DNA from: an uncultured Christensenella sp.
Lineage (GTDB): Bacteria; Bacillota; Clostridia; Christensenellales; Pumilibacteraceae
DNA: 64,000 nt
Reading direction: 5' to 3'
Assembly (NCBI GenBank): GCA_910585955.1
Contig: CAJUGC010000004.1
Coordinates: forward strand, 1 to 64,000
Shown here in pieces: positions 42,301-50,311 of this stretch. Position numbers and translations under genes: made by a program. Each line of letters opens with the position of its first letter. Positions within the stretch are counted from its first letter, which is position 1. The notes under the pieces are model-generated. The model did not search any database. It was not told the DNA's origin and saw nothing but the letters and a program-made list of their open reading frames with translations.

Positions 42301-45300
42301 AATCTCCGACAAAATTGTCGGGCGCGGTAAACGTCGGCGTGATCGTCGTGCTTTCGCTTCCCGAGACGGTAGGATCGAGACTTGCAGACGACACCTGCAC
42401 CGCAAATTCATCCGCCGTCGGACGTGCGCTCACATAGAAGGTTGCGCTTCTTTCTTCGGAAGCGTAATACGCGCCGTTTTTCGTAACAGAAGCGAATATC
42501 GTCGTCGTTCCCGTTTCATTTACCTTAAACGTCCAGACAGCCGTCGTACTGCCCGGCGTATACTCGCAAGCAGGTTCGGCAAGGACGTTTGCGTTGTAAT
42601 GGAGAGTAAAGTCGCTTGCCGCAAAAGTCTCGCCCGCCGCGCTCCAATCTATCGTATACGAAACCGTTTTCTTATCGGAATCATTGTTGAAATCAATATA
42701 ATGTTTTCCGTCCGTCGCCGCTTCGAACATATCGAGATCGCCCGTAATTACCGATCCTTCGTTCGTCACGAAGAACGTAAGCGTGCCTATGTCGAATATC
42801 TTACCGTATTTCTCGTACGACGCGGCGACGACAAGCGAACCGACTTTATCGAAAGAGATAAAAGGTTTGGTCTTATCGAGCGCAATTCCGTTCACCGTAA
42901 AATCTGGATCGTCTATCGCGGAATCATACATGACGGTATACTTGCCGCTCTTATTGAGCTTTAACGTGTTGCCCGTAACTTCCTGCCAATTATCCTCGTC
43001 TTCGACTTCCGCATTATTGCCGATGTCGTGACCCGTAAATTCATATATCGAAAATTGCGGCGACGAGTATGTCATGTCGGCGGAAACCCGTATATAAAGC
43101 TTGACGGGATTTGCCGCGTTTACGCCGTTTACCGTAGCCGAAACGGTAATTTCGTAAGTCTTGACGCTCGAAAGATCGACGTCCGCAAACGCGGCGTAAT
43201 TCATTACAAGCTTGCCGTCCGCATAGGAGAACAGCGAATCTTCGACTGCGCCGGCTCTTAAGGACAATGCGGCGGCAGCTCCGCCCGAAGTCACGGCGAC
43301 GTTTGTCACTGCGACAGTCGCGTTTTGTATCGAACTCGAAAGCGTAAGAGCAAACGATTTGTCTGTTGCAATGTCCATTATGTTGACCGATTGGGTGTCG
43401 CTCCCCGCCTCAAACGAAGCAGTAAAAGTCGGAGCTATCGCCTCAAGCGCGAACGTCCTCTGTACATATACGCCGGACCCCATGAAGGTTTCCGCTCTGA
43501 GCGTGAACGAAGCCTTGCCTACGCCTACAAAAGAGATCGTCTTTGTAGCCGTATCGTAAGTAAACACTCCGTTTCCGACCGTCCAAACGACTTCGTAGGA
43601 CGCGCCTTTGTACGGCTTTTTGCTTCCCACGCCCAAAAGCTCCACATCGCCTATGGCGAGAGTAGGACTGTTTCCGCCGAAGAGCACGGGCGAAAGCGTA
43701 ATGTCTCCGGATATAGACGTATGTCCGTCAAACGTCGTCTTTATGCCCGTCACTTCGTTTTCAAACACGAAATTTACGGTAAGCGAAGGAAGCGATCCGT
43801 AAGAAACGACCACCTTAAATTCCGCGCTTCCCACGTCGTTAAACGACAATATTCCGTAAGCGTCCACCGAAGCGGGAACGCTGCCGGGAGCAAACGCATT
43901 TCCGGACGCATCGAGCACTGCGTACGAAACGCTTTGTTCTTTTGCGTCCGTACCGCTGTTTCTTACTTCCGCGGACAGATCGTAGGTATCGCCGAAATTA
44001 TGCGAAATATAAGTTTTTCCGTTTTCGACGGTCGCCGAATTCGTGAACTCGATATGTTGAGCCGTAGTCGTGAGAGAGAGTGTGATCTTATCCGACTCTA
44101 CGCCTCCCGAAAGCGCGCTTATCTTATAAGTAGCATCCAAAGAAAGCACTTTGTTGTCTGCCACGACGTACGTTCCGTCCGACTTCGACTCGAGACGGAA
44201 AGCATGAGTATTATCGCCGCTTATATCCACATCGTTTTTGTAGAGTCTGTACGTCACACTGCCGTCCGTAGGCGTATGATCGACCTTTCCGCCGTTCAAA
44301 ACCGCTCCGAGTTTTTGTTCGACAGCGCCGCCAGCGCCGTCCGTGACGAAGGCATTGCTTCCGATAGTAAGCTCGGTTTTATAGACGGAGACCGTAACGC
44401 CGACCGTAAACTCTATGATATGTTTTGCAAGCTCTACCGAATAGTCGCCGTGAGACGCATATTCCGTTATGACGACCTCAAGAGAGACGGGAGACGATAT
44501 TGCTTTTCCCATAGAAGCAAGTCTGAGAATACGACTGCCGGAATCGTAATGCCATTCGAGTCCGTCCGCAGAAACAAGCTCCGAAGAACCGTTTTTCTTC
44601 ACGGAAACAACGTACGTCGTTCCGCCTGCCTCGATATTTTCGTTTGCCTTTTCATAGTAGCGCTTAAGCTCCCACTGTTTTTGCGGCTTATCGTCGGCGC
44701 TTCCGATATTCATTACGACGGAATCCACTCTGCCGTCGCCGCTCGAAAACTCCTCGTTCGTCGCTTTATCGGTCATTTTTATGCCGCTTGAAGGCGTATA
44801 CGCCAACATATGAAGCTTATTCGACAGTTTGCCCGCCACATCGGACTGCATATAAAATTCCGAAGTGCCTGTCTTTTCGCCGTGAAGAGTTATGCTTCCC
44901 CTAAACTCCGTCTTTTCGCCGTTGTTTGCTATGGAGTTGCCGTTCGGGAACATATCGTCGGCGTCGACTAAAAGACTGTTTGACGCGAATTTGAACGCGA
45001 CCGTTTCGTAAGAAATGTAGTCTTTCAGATGCGTCCCGTCGTAAGTAACCTTATAATATATCTTCCTATAGTCTACGGGATCCAAAAGAGTATTCAAAAG
45101 AACATGCTCGCCGTCGGTCAATTCGTCCGTCATGTTTTCGTCCGCATAGAGCTCTATATCCGAAACGGGAAGAGTGCGGTTGTGAACCGTAACTCTCAAC
45201 TGAGTCTCCTTACCGTTGAGCGTATATCTTATGACGACCTCCGGCTCGTCGCCGCTTTGAACGAGAGGCATATTGAATATATGTCCGTTCGTAGTGCTCG

Positions 45301-48271
45301 AAAATGTGATATTTTCATTGTTGCACTCCGCCGTTATTTGCTGAACGTCGGCAAGATTCGCGTCGTCCTTATTATAATCGTAAACTTTGCTTCCCGAGGG
45401 AGCGCTCATATCCGCCGTGCCTATATAGAGCTTTGCTCCGATAGTCACGGAGAATCGGCTGCCGCTCGTGGCTTGAGCGCTGTAGCCGTTTCCGCTCTCG
45501 TCTTTACTTATACCGCTGCCGGAAAGAACTATCTCGTCTATGAGACGTATGGGAGTGACCGCATAGTCGTCGGCGGCGTATTTCAAATCGGGCGTTCCGT
45601 TTTCATCGCACGGATAAAGTCTGAAGCGAATTTGATTGACCTTATTTCCGCCCTCCCAACCGACGGCGGAATAATCGGTCGTATAAAGGTCCTGCAACAA
45701 ATGCACATCCTTGGGAACCGAATTATAGCTGCGCTTAACCGCGAACATAGCCGTGCGGCGCGCCTCTTGCCGAAGCTCGGTCACGGACGATGGGTCGGTA
45801 ATCTCTCCCGAACAATCAGCAAACTTTTGAGCCGCTTCCTCCGTAGCGAAATAATAAACGTAAGGAAGGTCGATGTCGCTTATATTCTCGCCCGCATATT
45901 TCAAAGGGTCGACCTGTATAAGCTCGTTTTCCATGTTGTTTATATGTATCGAAAGATAATACTTGGACGGAGAACGCACTGCGCCCGAAGCGTAAGTCTG
46001 AGTAACGGTCGCCGGAAGAACGGCTATGCTGCGGAGCGCACTCGAGTCGGTCGCGGGGCAACCGTAAGTGAATTTATCGGTAACGCCCGTATATCCGAGT
46101 CGAAGCGGCGTATCCGTCGCAACTATCGTAAGCTGCCTTTGCGTATCTTTAAGCGCGAATGAAATCGACGCGCTGTTGAAATTGTCGAATCTGTCGCCGC
46201 GCACGAACGTCGGATGTATTTGCGAAACCGGCGAAGGGCTTTCTCCGCTTAAAGTAAATGCCTGAGCATATCCTTCCGAAAGCGTGACTTTTACGTTTTT
46301 GCTTCCCGAAATCGACGCGTCGTTGTTGTTTTTGTCAAAAAATTTAACAAAGTCGCCGAGCATAAAATCCGTGAAATAGTCGGGACTGTTTGACATATTG
46401 AGGCGCAATACCGCGTTGCCGCTCGCATCTACCGAATACGACGCATACTCGAGCAATTTATCGCTCGCGATATGGCTTGCTTTAAGCGTCAGCCACTCTT
46501 CTTCCGTAATGAACTCTACGCGAGTAGCCTCGACGCTCGCCGCCACCGTGACGATAAGTTTCGAGTCGGAAGTCGAACCGAGCGGCGTAAGCGTAAACGA
46601 AACGGGCTCTTCTCCTATATCGGGCTTTACGTCGTAATACAAAGTCGCCTTCATAATGACGTTGCCGTTTGCCGTACGCTCGATAAATTTCGGCGTAGCG
46701 GCTATAATATCGGTCGTACCCTTGAGTATATCGTGGAAAGCTATGCCCTTTCCGCCGCTTACCTTGATTTGAGCGTTTATTTGTTCCGGTTTTACGTCTT
46801 CGCTCTTGCCGGAAAGCAGATAGGTCACTTCGAGCTCGTTACGCTCCGACCCCGTAATCACCTCTACGGAATGCTCTTCCGCGGCTCTGTCGCCGTAGCC
46901 GAAGCGGCTGATGTCGTAACGCACATTTACTTTGAAGCGCAGATTCGCGCCTATGGAATTCGCGCTTGCATCGGTAATCGTAACGTAAGCCGTACCCGGA
47001 GAAAGCGGCTCGAGAGTCAAGCCCTGTCCGTTGGAACCGGATTTTACGATCGTATTGCCTATCGCCTGACCTTTTTCGTCCGTTATCGCGATGTTGACGT
47101 TCTTGCCCGCCCAACTCTTTTGAAGTCTCCAAGGCGTGACCGCTATATGGGATTGCAAGTCGTAGCTGTTGGTCCCCGTGCCCGTGCCTGCAAGAAGCTC
47201 TATTTCGTCGATACCGTCGCCCGCAGGCGCGTTCTCGGCGTTTACGTCAACGGCGTTTTCCATGAGTTTGTAGTTTGTCACTACGTCGAAACCGTCGATC
47301 GGATTTACTATTATCTTGACTCTCTTTATGATTTCGGAGCTGCCGTTGAACTTATTGCCCGTGACCTTTACGACCGCCGTGCCTGTCGAAGACACGCTGA
47401 ACGAAAAGGCATTCGACGCCGTTTCGGAAAGCGGCGCAAGGTTTACGGCGCCCGCTTCGCCTTCTATCTCGGCAAGTATGGCATTCGTCGAATAACGGCT
47501 GCCGTTGCTCGACAACTCATTCGTGAGGCGAACGGTTATCGGCATTTCTCTGCCCGTGCCGTCCACTTCGGGGATCTGTTCCAAGTATACCGTGTAGCTC
47601 GTAGCCGTAGGACGATTTATGTACGGAAGTCGAAGCACCGCGTCTATGCCCTCTTCGTCGCCCTGCGTGAGCGCAGCGGGAGGAGTGTTTGCCTGCGTAG
47701 TGACTTTGGTAAAATCCAATTCTCTTGCGCCCACGTCGCGCACTTCTATTTCTATCGTCTTTGTCTGGAACGCCGCGTCTTCCTTGTTTTTCGCATTCGT
47801 GCGCACCGTTACGGTCGCTTTGTTGCCGGAAATCGCATTCGAGTCTATTTTGAATTTACAGTAATCGTATACGACTTTGGTATTTTCGCCCGGAGCAAGA
47901 GTCGCGTCTTTGCGCGCTTCCTGCATATCGCTTTCGGTAATTTCGTTTGCGTTGGTGCGGGTGAACTGCGCGGGAAGTATCCATTCGAGCGAGGTGTCGA
48001 GCGACTCGTCGCCGCTGTAGCCCACAGCCGCGCATAAAGTGTATTCCCTATCCGCGTCGCCTTTTGCCGCGATAAATCCGTCGCCTTCTTTATAGAGGTT
48101 GCTCGTAAGCTCCAATCCGCTTATCTCGCCTGCGGAAGCCGCCGGTTTCAAAATAAACAGCAGTAAAAACAAAATCGTCGTAGCGAGCAGCACGCCCATT
48201 ATGACATAGAAAATAATGTTCTTCTTCTTGTTTACGGGAGAGAGTTCTATTACCTTATCCGTGATTGCCAT
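39356..48271 (-). CDS. Giant repetitive surface protein (2971 residues)
   Basis: Short cytoplasmic start, one membrane helix (about 18-43, a signal anchor), then about 2900 extracellular residues built of Thr/Ser/Val-rich beta domains of bacterial Ig-like character (for example VTSEGYESEKSLRVGESFAV). The C-terminal 516 residues are five homologous repeats. No LPXTG, SLH or choline-binding motif was seen, so the anchor is the N-terminal helix. There are no enzyme motifs. Adhesin or surface-layer-like roles are guesses. The frame is intact over its full length. A CIRCE operator sits upstream. Confidence 0.88.
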   Translation of the reverse strand: MAITDKVIELSPVNKKKNIIFYVIMGVLLATTILFLLLFILKPAASAGEISGLELTSNLYKEGDGFIAAKGDADREYTLCAAVGYSGDESLDTSLEWILPAQFTRTNANEITESDMQEARKDATLAPGENTKVVYDYCKFKIDSNAISGNKATVTVRTNAKNKEDAAFQTKTIEIEVRDVGARELDFTKVTTQANTPPAALTQGDEEGIDAVLRLPYINRPTATSYTVYLEQIPEVDGTGREMPITVRLTNELSSNGSRYSTNAILAEIEGEAGAVNLAPLSETASNAFSFSVSSTGTAVVKVTGNKFNGSSEIIKRVKIIVNPIDGFDVVTNYKLMENAVDVNAENAPAGDGIDEIELLAGTGTGTNSYDLQSHIAVTPWRLQKSWAGKNVNIAITDEKGQAIGNTIVKSGSNGQGLTLEPLSPGTAYVTITDASANSIGANLRFKVNVRYDISRFGYGDRAAEEHSVEVITGSERNELEVTYLLSGKSEDVKPEQINAQIKVSGGKGIAFHDILKGTTDIIAATPKFIERTANGNVIMKATLYYDVKPDIGEEPVSFTLTPLGSTSDSKLIVTVAASVEATRVEFITEEEWLTLKASHIASDKLLEYASYSVDASGNAVLRLNMSNSPDYFTDFMLGDFVKFFDKNNNDASISGSKNVKVTLSEGYAQAFTLSGESPSPVSQIHPTFVRGDRFDNFNSASISFALKDTQRQLTIVATDTPLRLGYTGVTDKFTYGCPATDSSALRSIAVLPATVTQTYASGAVRSPSKYYLSIHINNMENELIQVDPLKYAGENISDIDLPYVYYFATEEAAQKFADCSGEITDPSSVTELRQEARRTAMFAVKRSYNSVPKDVHLLQDLYTTDYSAVGWEGGNKVNQIRFRLYPCDENGTPDLKYAADDYAVTPIRLIDEIVLSGSGISKDESGNGYSAQATSGSRFSVTIGAKLYIGTADMSAPSGSKVYDYNKDDANLADVQQITAECNNENITFSSTTNGHIFNMPLVQSGDEPEVVIRYTLNGKETQLRVTVHNRTLPVSDIELYADENMTDELTDGEHVLLNTLLDPVDYRKIYYKVTYDGTHLKDYISYETVAFKFASNSLLVDADDMFPNGNSIANNGEKTEFRGSITLHGEKTGTSEFYMQSDVAGKLSNKLHMLAYTPSSGIKMTDKATNEEFSSGDGRVDSVVMNIGSADDKPQKQWELKRYYEKANENIEAGGTTYVVSVKKNGSSELVSADGLEWHYDSGSRILRLASMGKAISSPVSLEVVITEYASHGDYSVELAKHIIEFTVGVTVSVYKTELTIGSNAFVTDGAGGAVEQKLGAVLNGGKVDHTPTDGSVTYRLYKNDVDISGDNTHAFRLESKSDGTYVVADNKVLSLDATYKISALSGGVESDKITLSLTTTAQHIEFTNSATVENGKTYISHNFGDTYDLSAEVRNSGTDAKEQSVSYAVLDASGNAFAPGSVPASVDAYGILSFNDVGSAEFKVVVSYGSLPSLTVNFVFENEVTGIKTTFDGHTSISGDITLSPVLFGGNSPTLAIGDVELLGVGSKKPYKGASYEVVWTVGNGVFTYDTATKTISFVGVGKASFTLRAETFMGSGVYVQRTFALEAIAPTFTASFEAGSDTQSVNIMDIATDKSFALTLSSSIQNATVAVTNVAVTSGGAAAALSLRAGAVEDSLFSYADGKLVMNYAAFADVDLSSVKTYEITVSATVNGVNAANPVKLYIRVSADMTYSSPQFSIYEFTGHDIGNNAEVEDEDNWQEVTGNTLKLNKSGKYTVMYDSAIDDPDFTVNGIALDKTKPFISFDKVGSLVVAASYEKYGKIFDIGTLTFFVTNEGSVITGDLDMFEAATDGKHYIDFNNDSDKKTVSYTIDWSAAGETFAASDFTLHYNANVLAEPACEYTPGSTTAVWTFKVNETGTTTIFASVTKNGAYYASEERSATFYVSARPTADEFAVQVSSASLDPTVSGSESTTITPTFTAPDNFVGDYEIEYAVVSGSDLVTLGALGADKEMPVAAKWTYGGGAARICVTLTVTSGYHKGTVLEKYTDIAVAGATEGTFTLDQPSSAVVLKNETGKNTYNIDANAEKGSGDESVSVSYEITSGGTYASVNATSGLVTASFASGDGGTVTVKVKATFARKSELGGGAYVKESYITVYTVPTALRSDNSDYKVTAGESASFAKPYVVIDGAKTAVTSVAYSVGSSDLGFVNGETFVSEVGEGGTVTGGVSVTASVTAGVFSVNDLTLSGGYTVRVLGIKAKGAAPTVTADGNVLEISSANIELSTGESVTGPVAALETDDADLLINSDDSSKLSVDLGTHRYFGDTVPDNISVKVKVRASGNSGTYVGYITVEIAPRKVEVTSEGYESEKSLRVGESFAVTYTIEEFGMPDSGITDVRMDAAHGACLATKKLEDNATKLVYAYTAREAASDTVVMKVEICGHIYEFGSIAVTVYEAPETPTFTSELTRDNLDNNKYTITNTVTGGVAEYSYSVLSGAEAIVGSGETSNGITAIDTDKAEFTVKHLKIDVDIVIEVTAVFSGADGNTTLKYRLEAIRVSAAPAPTFTSVASQDGTNDKLYHIVNNVENGTATYSYRIISGSEAVVGGSIASADTSFTVQECDEVTTVVIEVTATVATSYGTETMKVVLDPITVSAKVSSQVLTSTLSNTGNNYTISNTVSKGDATKYEYKVVSGSEAISDHGIVVNGDRATFTVDPLDKDVYVVIEVTATVKINAFKTETHKSTVGPIFVAAVLPEFTSSVSKDGAVPDKYNITNEVANLPDGATVEYSYRVLAGSAAIDGTLENNATDFSVKHLDYDAEIVIEVTATITESGKDPVVLKQVLEPVKVTAIVVTPEIPAPEFVSSFAVGTGSSANEYTITNELKNCPDDATVTYSYTVIAGSEAISGYTDAANNGITADSIDDSKAAFTAVPQSDDVVVYVKVTATVVPAAGGDVLSFSQYLEITVPAASI
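39359..40906 (-). repeat. Five ~95-118 residue tandem repeats in the giant protein
   Basis: Residues about 2456-2971. Each unit runs: PxFTS start, KYTITN-like strand, VEYSYRVLSGSEAI core, a variable loop, FTV.xLD.DV.IVIEVTAT, then a closing VL.PI.V.A strand. Units are 95-118 residues and diverged in sequence, so they are old duplications. Confidence 0.85.
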
Positions 48272-48323
48272 TTAAAGCATCCTCCGTTTAAATGCGGTCG
48301 TTCCCTCGCGGAACTCCACTTAT

Positions 48324-48352
48324 ATCATACTACATTTATAGGCAAATGTCAA
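48324..48352 (-). promoter_or_regulatory. Promoter of the giant surface protein gene
   Basis: Minus strand -35 TTGACA (48352-48347), 17-base spacer, -10 TATGAT (48329-48324), about 45 bases of leader before the ATG. Confidence 0.8.
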
Positions 48353-48359
48353 TACATTT

Positions 48360-48386
48360 TTAGCACTTTAAGCATGAGAGTGCTAA
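48360..48386. promoter_or_regulatory. CIRCE element (HrcA operator)
   Basis: TTAGCACTT-N9-GAGTGCTAA, one mismatch from the consensus TTAGCACTC-N9-GAGTGCTAA. It lies seven bases upstream of the -35 of the giant gene. No chaperone gene is next to it. The other side is 400 bases of repeats before the MarR promoter. Confidence 0.88.
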
Positions 48387-48512
48387 TTACATATTATATG
48401 ATTTTCTCGGAAAAGGCGAACCGAAAGCGCCGAGCCTTTCCGGAAAAGACGCAACCGAAAAAACAAAAGAAATGAGGATTGCGGCTTACGAATGTTTTGT
48501 TCTATCTACGAG

Positions 48513-48562
48513 AACAATCCCCTCAGTCGCTACGCAGACAGCTCCCCTTGCCAAGGGGAGCC
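48513..48562 (+). repeat. Type A double-hairpin repeat (copy A4)
   Basis: ACAATCCCCTCA, stem region GTCGCTACGCAGAC, then CTCCCCTTGCCAAGGGGAG. It shares about 30 upstream bases (AATGTTTTGTT...AGAAC) with copy A2, so the unit extends left of the hairpins. Confidence 0.8.
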
Positions 48563-48579
48563 TTTTTATAGGATTAAAT

Positions 48580-48782
48580 ATTAACACCCGAGGGCTTAGA
48601 TACGGGCAGTTCAAGGCAAGCGAGCACCGACGAAGGGAGCGTACTAAACCGTACACGACCGCTCAGCCGAGCGAGCCCTATAGGCGAAGCGAACGCCCTC
48701 AGCCGAGGAGCGGAGTGACGAACGCCACGAAGCGAAGCGGAGTACGAGAGCCGTAGGCGAGTATGTATGTAAGCCCTCGGGA
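48580..48782 (+). repeat. Type C palindromic element next to the MarR promoter
   Basis: Outer arms CCCGAGGGCTTAGATAC (48587-48603) and GTATGTAAGCCCTCGGG (48765-48781) pair with one mismatch. Internal GTAC/GTAC and GCGAAGCGGAGTACGAG as at 14400. Unlike other copies it abuts a promoter, ending seven bases before the MarR -35. The 48272-48859 gap holds the giant-gene promoter, CIRCE, A4 and this element. Confidence 0.65.
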
Positions 48783-48788
48783 AAACAG

Positions 48789-48818
48789 TTGACAGATGGG
48801 AAAAAGACGTGCTATAAT
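48789..48818 (+). promoter_or_regulatory. Promoter of the MarR-cysE unit
   Basis: -35 TTGACA (48789-48794), 18-base spacer, -10 TATAAT (48813-48818): both boxes are perfect consensus. Confidence 0.85.
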
Positions 48819-48859
48819 ACCCGTAAATTCTTTATTTTATCATAACTCGGACGGTGCAT

Positions 48860-49288
48860 ATGGAATCAGGTAAGATCGCGGAAGCGGCGGTAAATTTAAG
48901 GATAGCCACAAGAAAGGCGTGTATAACGCAGTCGGAAGGCCGAAAGAAAGGCACGCTTTCGCTCGACGCGAAAATTCTCTTTCTGATAAAAGAGAAGCCG
49001 CTTACGCCCAACACGATCATAGATATGCTCGATCTTCAGAAAAGCAATCTTGCCTGTCTTGCGAGCGGACTCGAAAAGCGCGGACTTATCGAGAGGCACA
49101 AGCTCCCCGCAAGACGCGAGACAGCCTATTGCATTACGGACGCGGGCAAAGAATATATAGAAGGCAAGCTCGCCGAGATCGAAAAGGCGTTTGCCACGTT
49201 CATAAACGACGAAAAGGAATACGAGAGCGCCGTCGAAACGCTCGAGAGCGCAACGCGGCTTCTGTCCTTTATCGAAAACCGAACTTAG
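48860..49288 (+). CDS. MarR-like winged-helix regulator
   Basis: 142 residues. The winged helix is KPLTPNTIIDMLDLQKSNLACLASGLEKRGLIERHKLPARRETAYCITDAGKEYI, where residues of the recognition helix (QKSNLACL) and wing (ARRETAY) match MarR/PadR-like folds. It is likely to control genes by a small ligand. ATG at 48860 is preferred to GTG two codons earlier. cysE follows 26 bases later, so it may control cysteine synthesis; that link is inference. Confidence 0.75.
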   Translation: MESGKIAEAAVNLRIATRKACITQSEGRKKGTLSLDAKILFLIKEKPLTPNTIIDMLDLQKSNLACLASGLEKRGLIERHKLPARRETAYCITDAGKEYIEGKLAEIEKAFATFINDEKEYESAVETLESATRLLSFIENRT

Positions 49289-49314
49289 AAAGGAAATATT
49301 TAATATATAATATC

Positions 49315-49935
49315 ATGTCTGTCATAGAAAAAGATTTACAATCCGTCTTTAAGCATGACCCCGCCGCAAGAAGCCGAATAGAGGTCATACTCACTTACAG
49401 CGGTTTCCACGCGCTCGTGCTTCATAGGTTCGCGCACTTTCTCTACCGCCACCGCTATAAGCTCTTGGCGCGCATCGTCAGCGCTCTTTCGAAATTCTTT
49501 ACGGGGATCGAGATCCACCCCGCCGCACGCATAGGAGAAGGCGTATTTATCGACCACGGCGTCGGAGTCGTCATAGGCGAGACCGCCGTCGTAGGCAACA
49601 ACGTCGTCATATATCAGGGCGTCACGCTCGGCGGAACGGGCAAAGACAAGGGCAAGCGTCACCCCACTATCGAGGACGGCGTAATGATAAGCGCGGGCGC
49701 GAAAGTGCTCGGTCCGTTCACCGTCGGCAAAAACGCCAAGATCGGCGCCGGCTCGATAGTCCTTAAAGAAGTGCCGCCGAACGCCACTGTCGTCGGCGTG
49801 CCCGGGCGCGTAGTAAGAATAGGCGGAGAGCGAGTAGACGACCTCAATCAGTCTCTCCCCGACCCCGTCTCCGAAGAGCTTGAGAGGCTGGCAAAGCGCG
49901 TAGAGGAGCTTGAAAGAAAGGTCGGAGGGTCGTAG
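49315..49935 (+). CDS. cysE: Serine O-acetyltransferase
   Basis: Makes O-acetylserine, the precursor of cysteine. 206 residues: a helical N-terminal part and a left-handed beta-helix of hexapeptide repeats (IHPAARIGEGVFIDHG, VIGETAVVGNNVVIYQ, GVTLGGTG with catalytic-region HPTIEDG). It is short at the N-terminus like other Bacillota CysE. A Glu-rich coiled segment ends the chain. The nearest purine-rich site (AAAGGAAA) is about 20 bases before the ATG, further than usual. Confidence 0.93.
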   Translation: MSVIEKDLQSVFKHDPAARSRIEVILTYSGFHALVLHRFAHFLYRHRYKLLARIVSALSKFFTGIEIHPAARIGEGVFIDHGVGVVIGETAVVGNNVVIYQGVTLGGTGKDKGKRHPTIEDGVMISAGAKVLGPFTVGKNAKIGAGSIVLKEVPPNATVVGVPGRVVRIGGERVDDLNQSLPDPVSEELERLAKRVEELERKVGGS

Positions 49936-49953
49936 TTTTGGGAAAGAAGTTTG

Positions 49954-50231
49954 ACAATCCCCTCAGTCTGCTACGCAGACAGCTCCCCTTGACTCAAGGG
50001 GAGCCAAGGAGAGAGCGTTGTAGTGAACAATCCCCTCAGTCACTCGTTCCTCGTGACAGCTCCCCTTGCTAAGGGGAGCCAATGTAAGGATTAAGCAATG
50101 CGTGATGTAGCTATGGGCAAGAAAGACAATCCCCTCAGTCTGCTTCGCAGACAGCTCCCCTTACTAAGGGGAGCCTTAGGACTGTTGTTGCGGCTTACGC
50201 CGCCGCGTTCGCGCCCTTGCTAAGGGGAGCC
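49954..50231 (+). repeat. Cluster of three type A repeats and one partial
   Basis: Copies at 49954-50005 (stem GTCTGC/GCAGAC), 50026-50080 (GTCAC/GTGAC) and 50126-50175 (GTCTGC/GCAGAC), then a fragment at 50181-50231 that keeps only TTGCTAAGGGGAGCC. Spacing is irregular and spacers are unrelated, so this is not CRISPR. It fills the cysE-cysS gap; no gene was seen there. Confidence 0.8.
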
Positions 50232-50311
50232 TATGTACTGCGCTACGCTCGAAATGACAAAAAAACGTAACAAATAAGCCCTCGCGGCAAAGCCGCTGAA
50301 AAGGAATGAAT

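Noticed and set aside
40415..42964. 849-codon open frame on the plus strand inside the giant gene, and similar long frames at 34392-35999, 43325-44791, 46472-48037, 52478-53989 and 54116-56071
   Set aside because: Each lies opposite a convincing gene, has Arg/Tyr/His-rich composition without domains, and lacks a ribosome site. They arise from the codon bias of the minus-strand genes.
49954..50231. Possible CRISPR array
   Set aside because: Only three full repeats plus a fragment, with irregular spacing, stems that differ between copies, the same units scattered elsewhere, and no cas genes.
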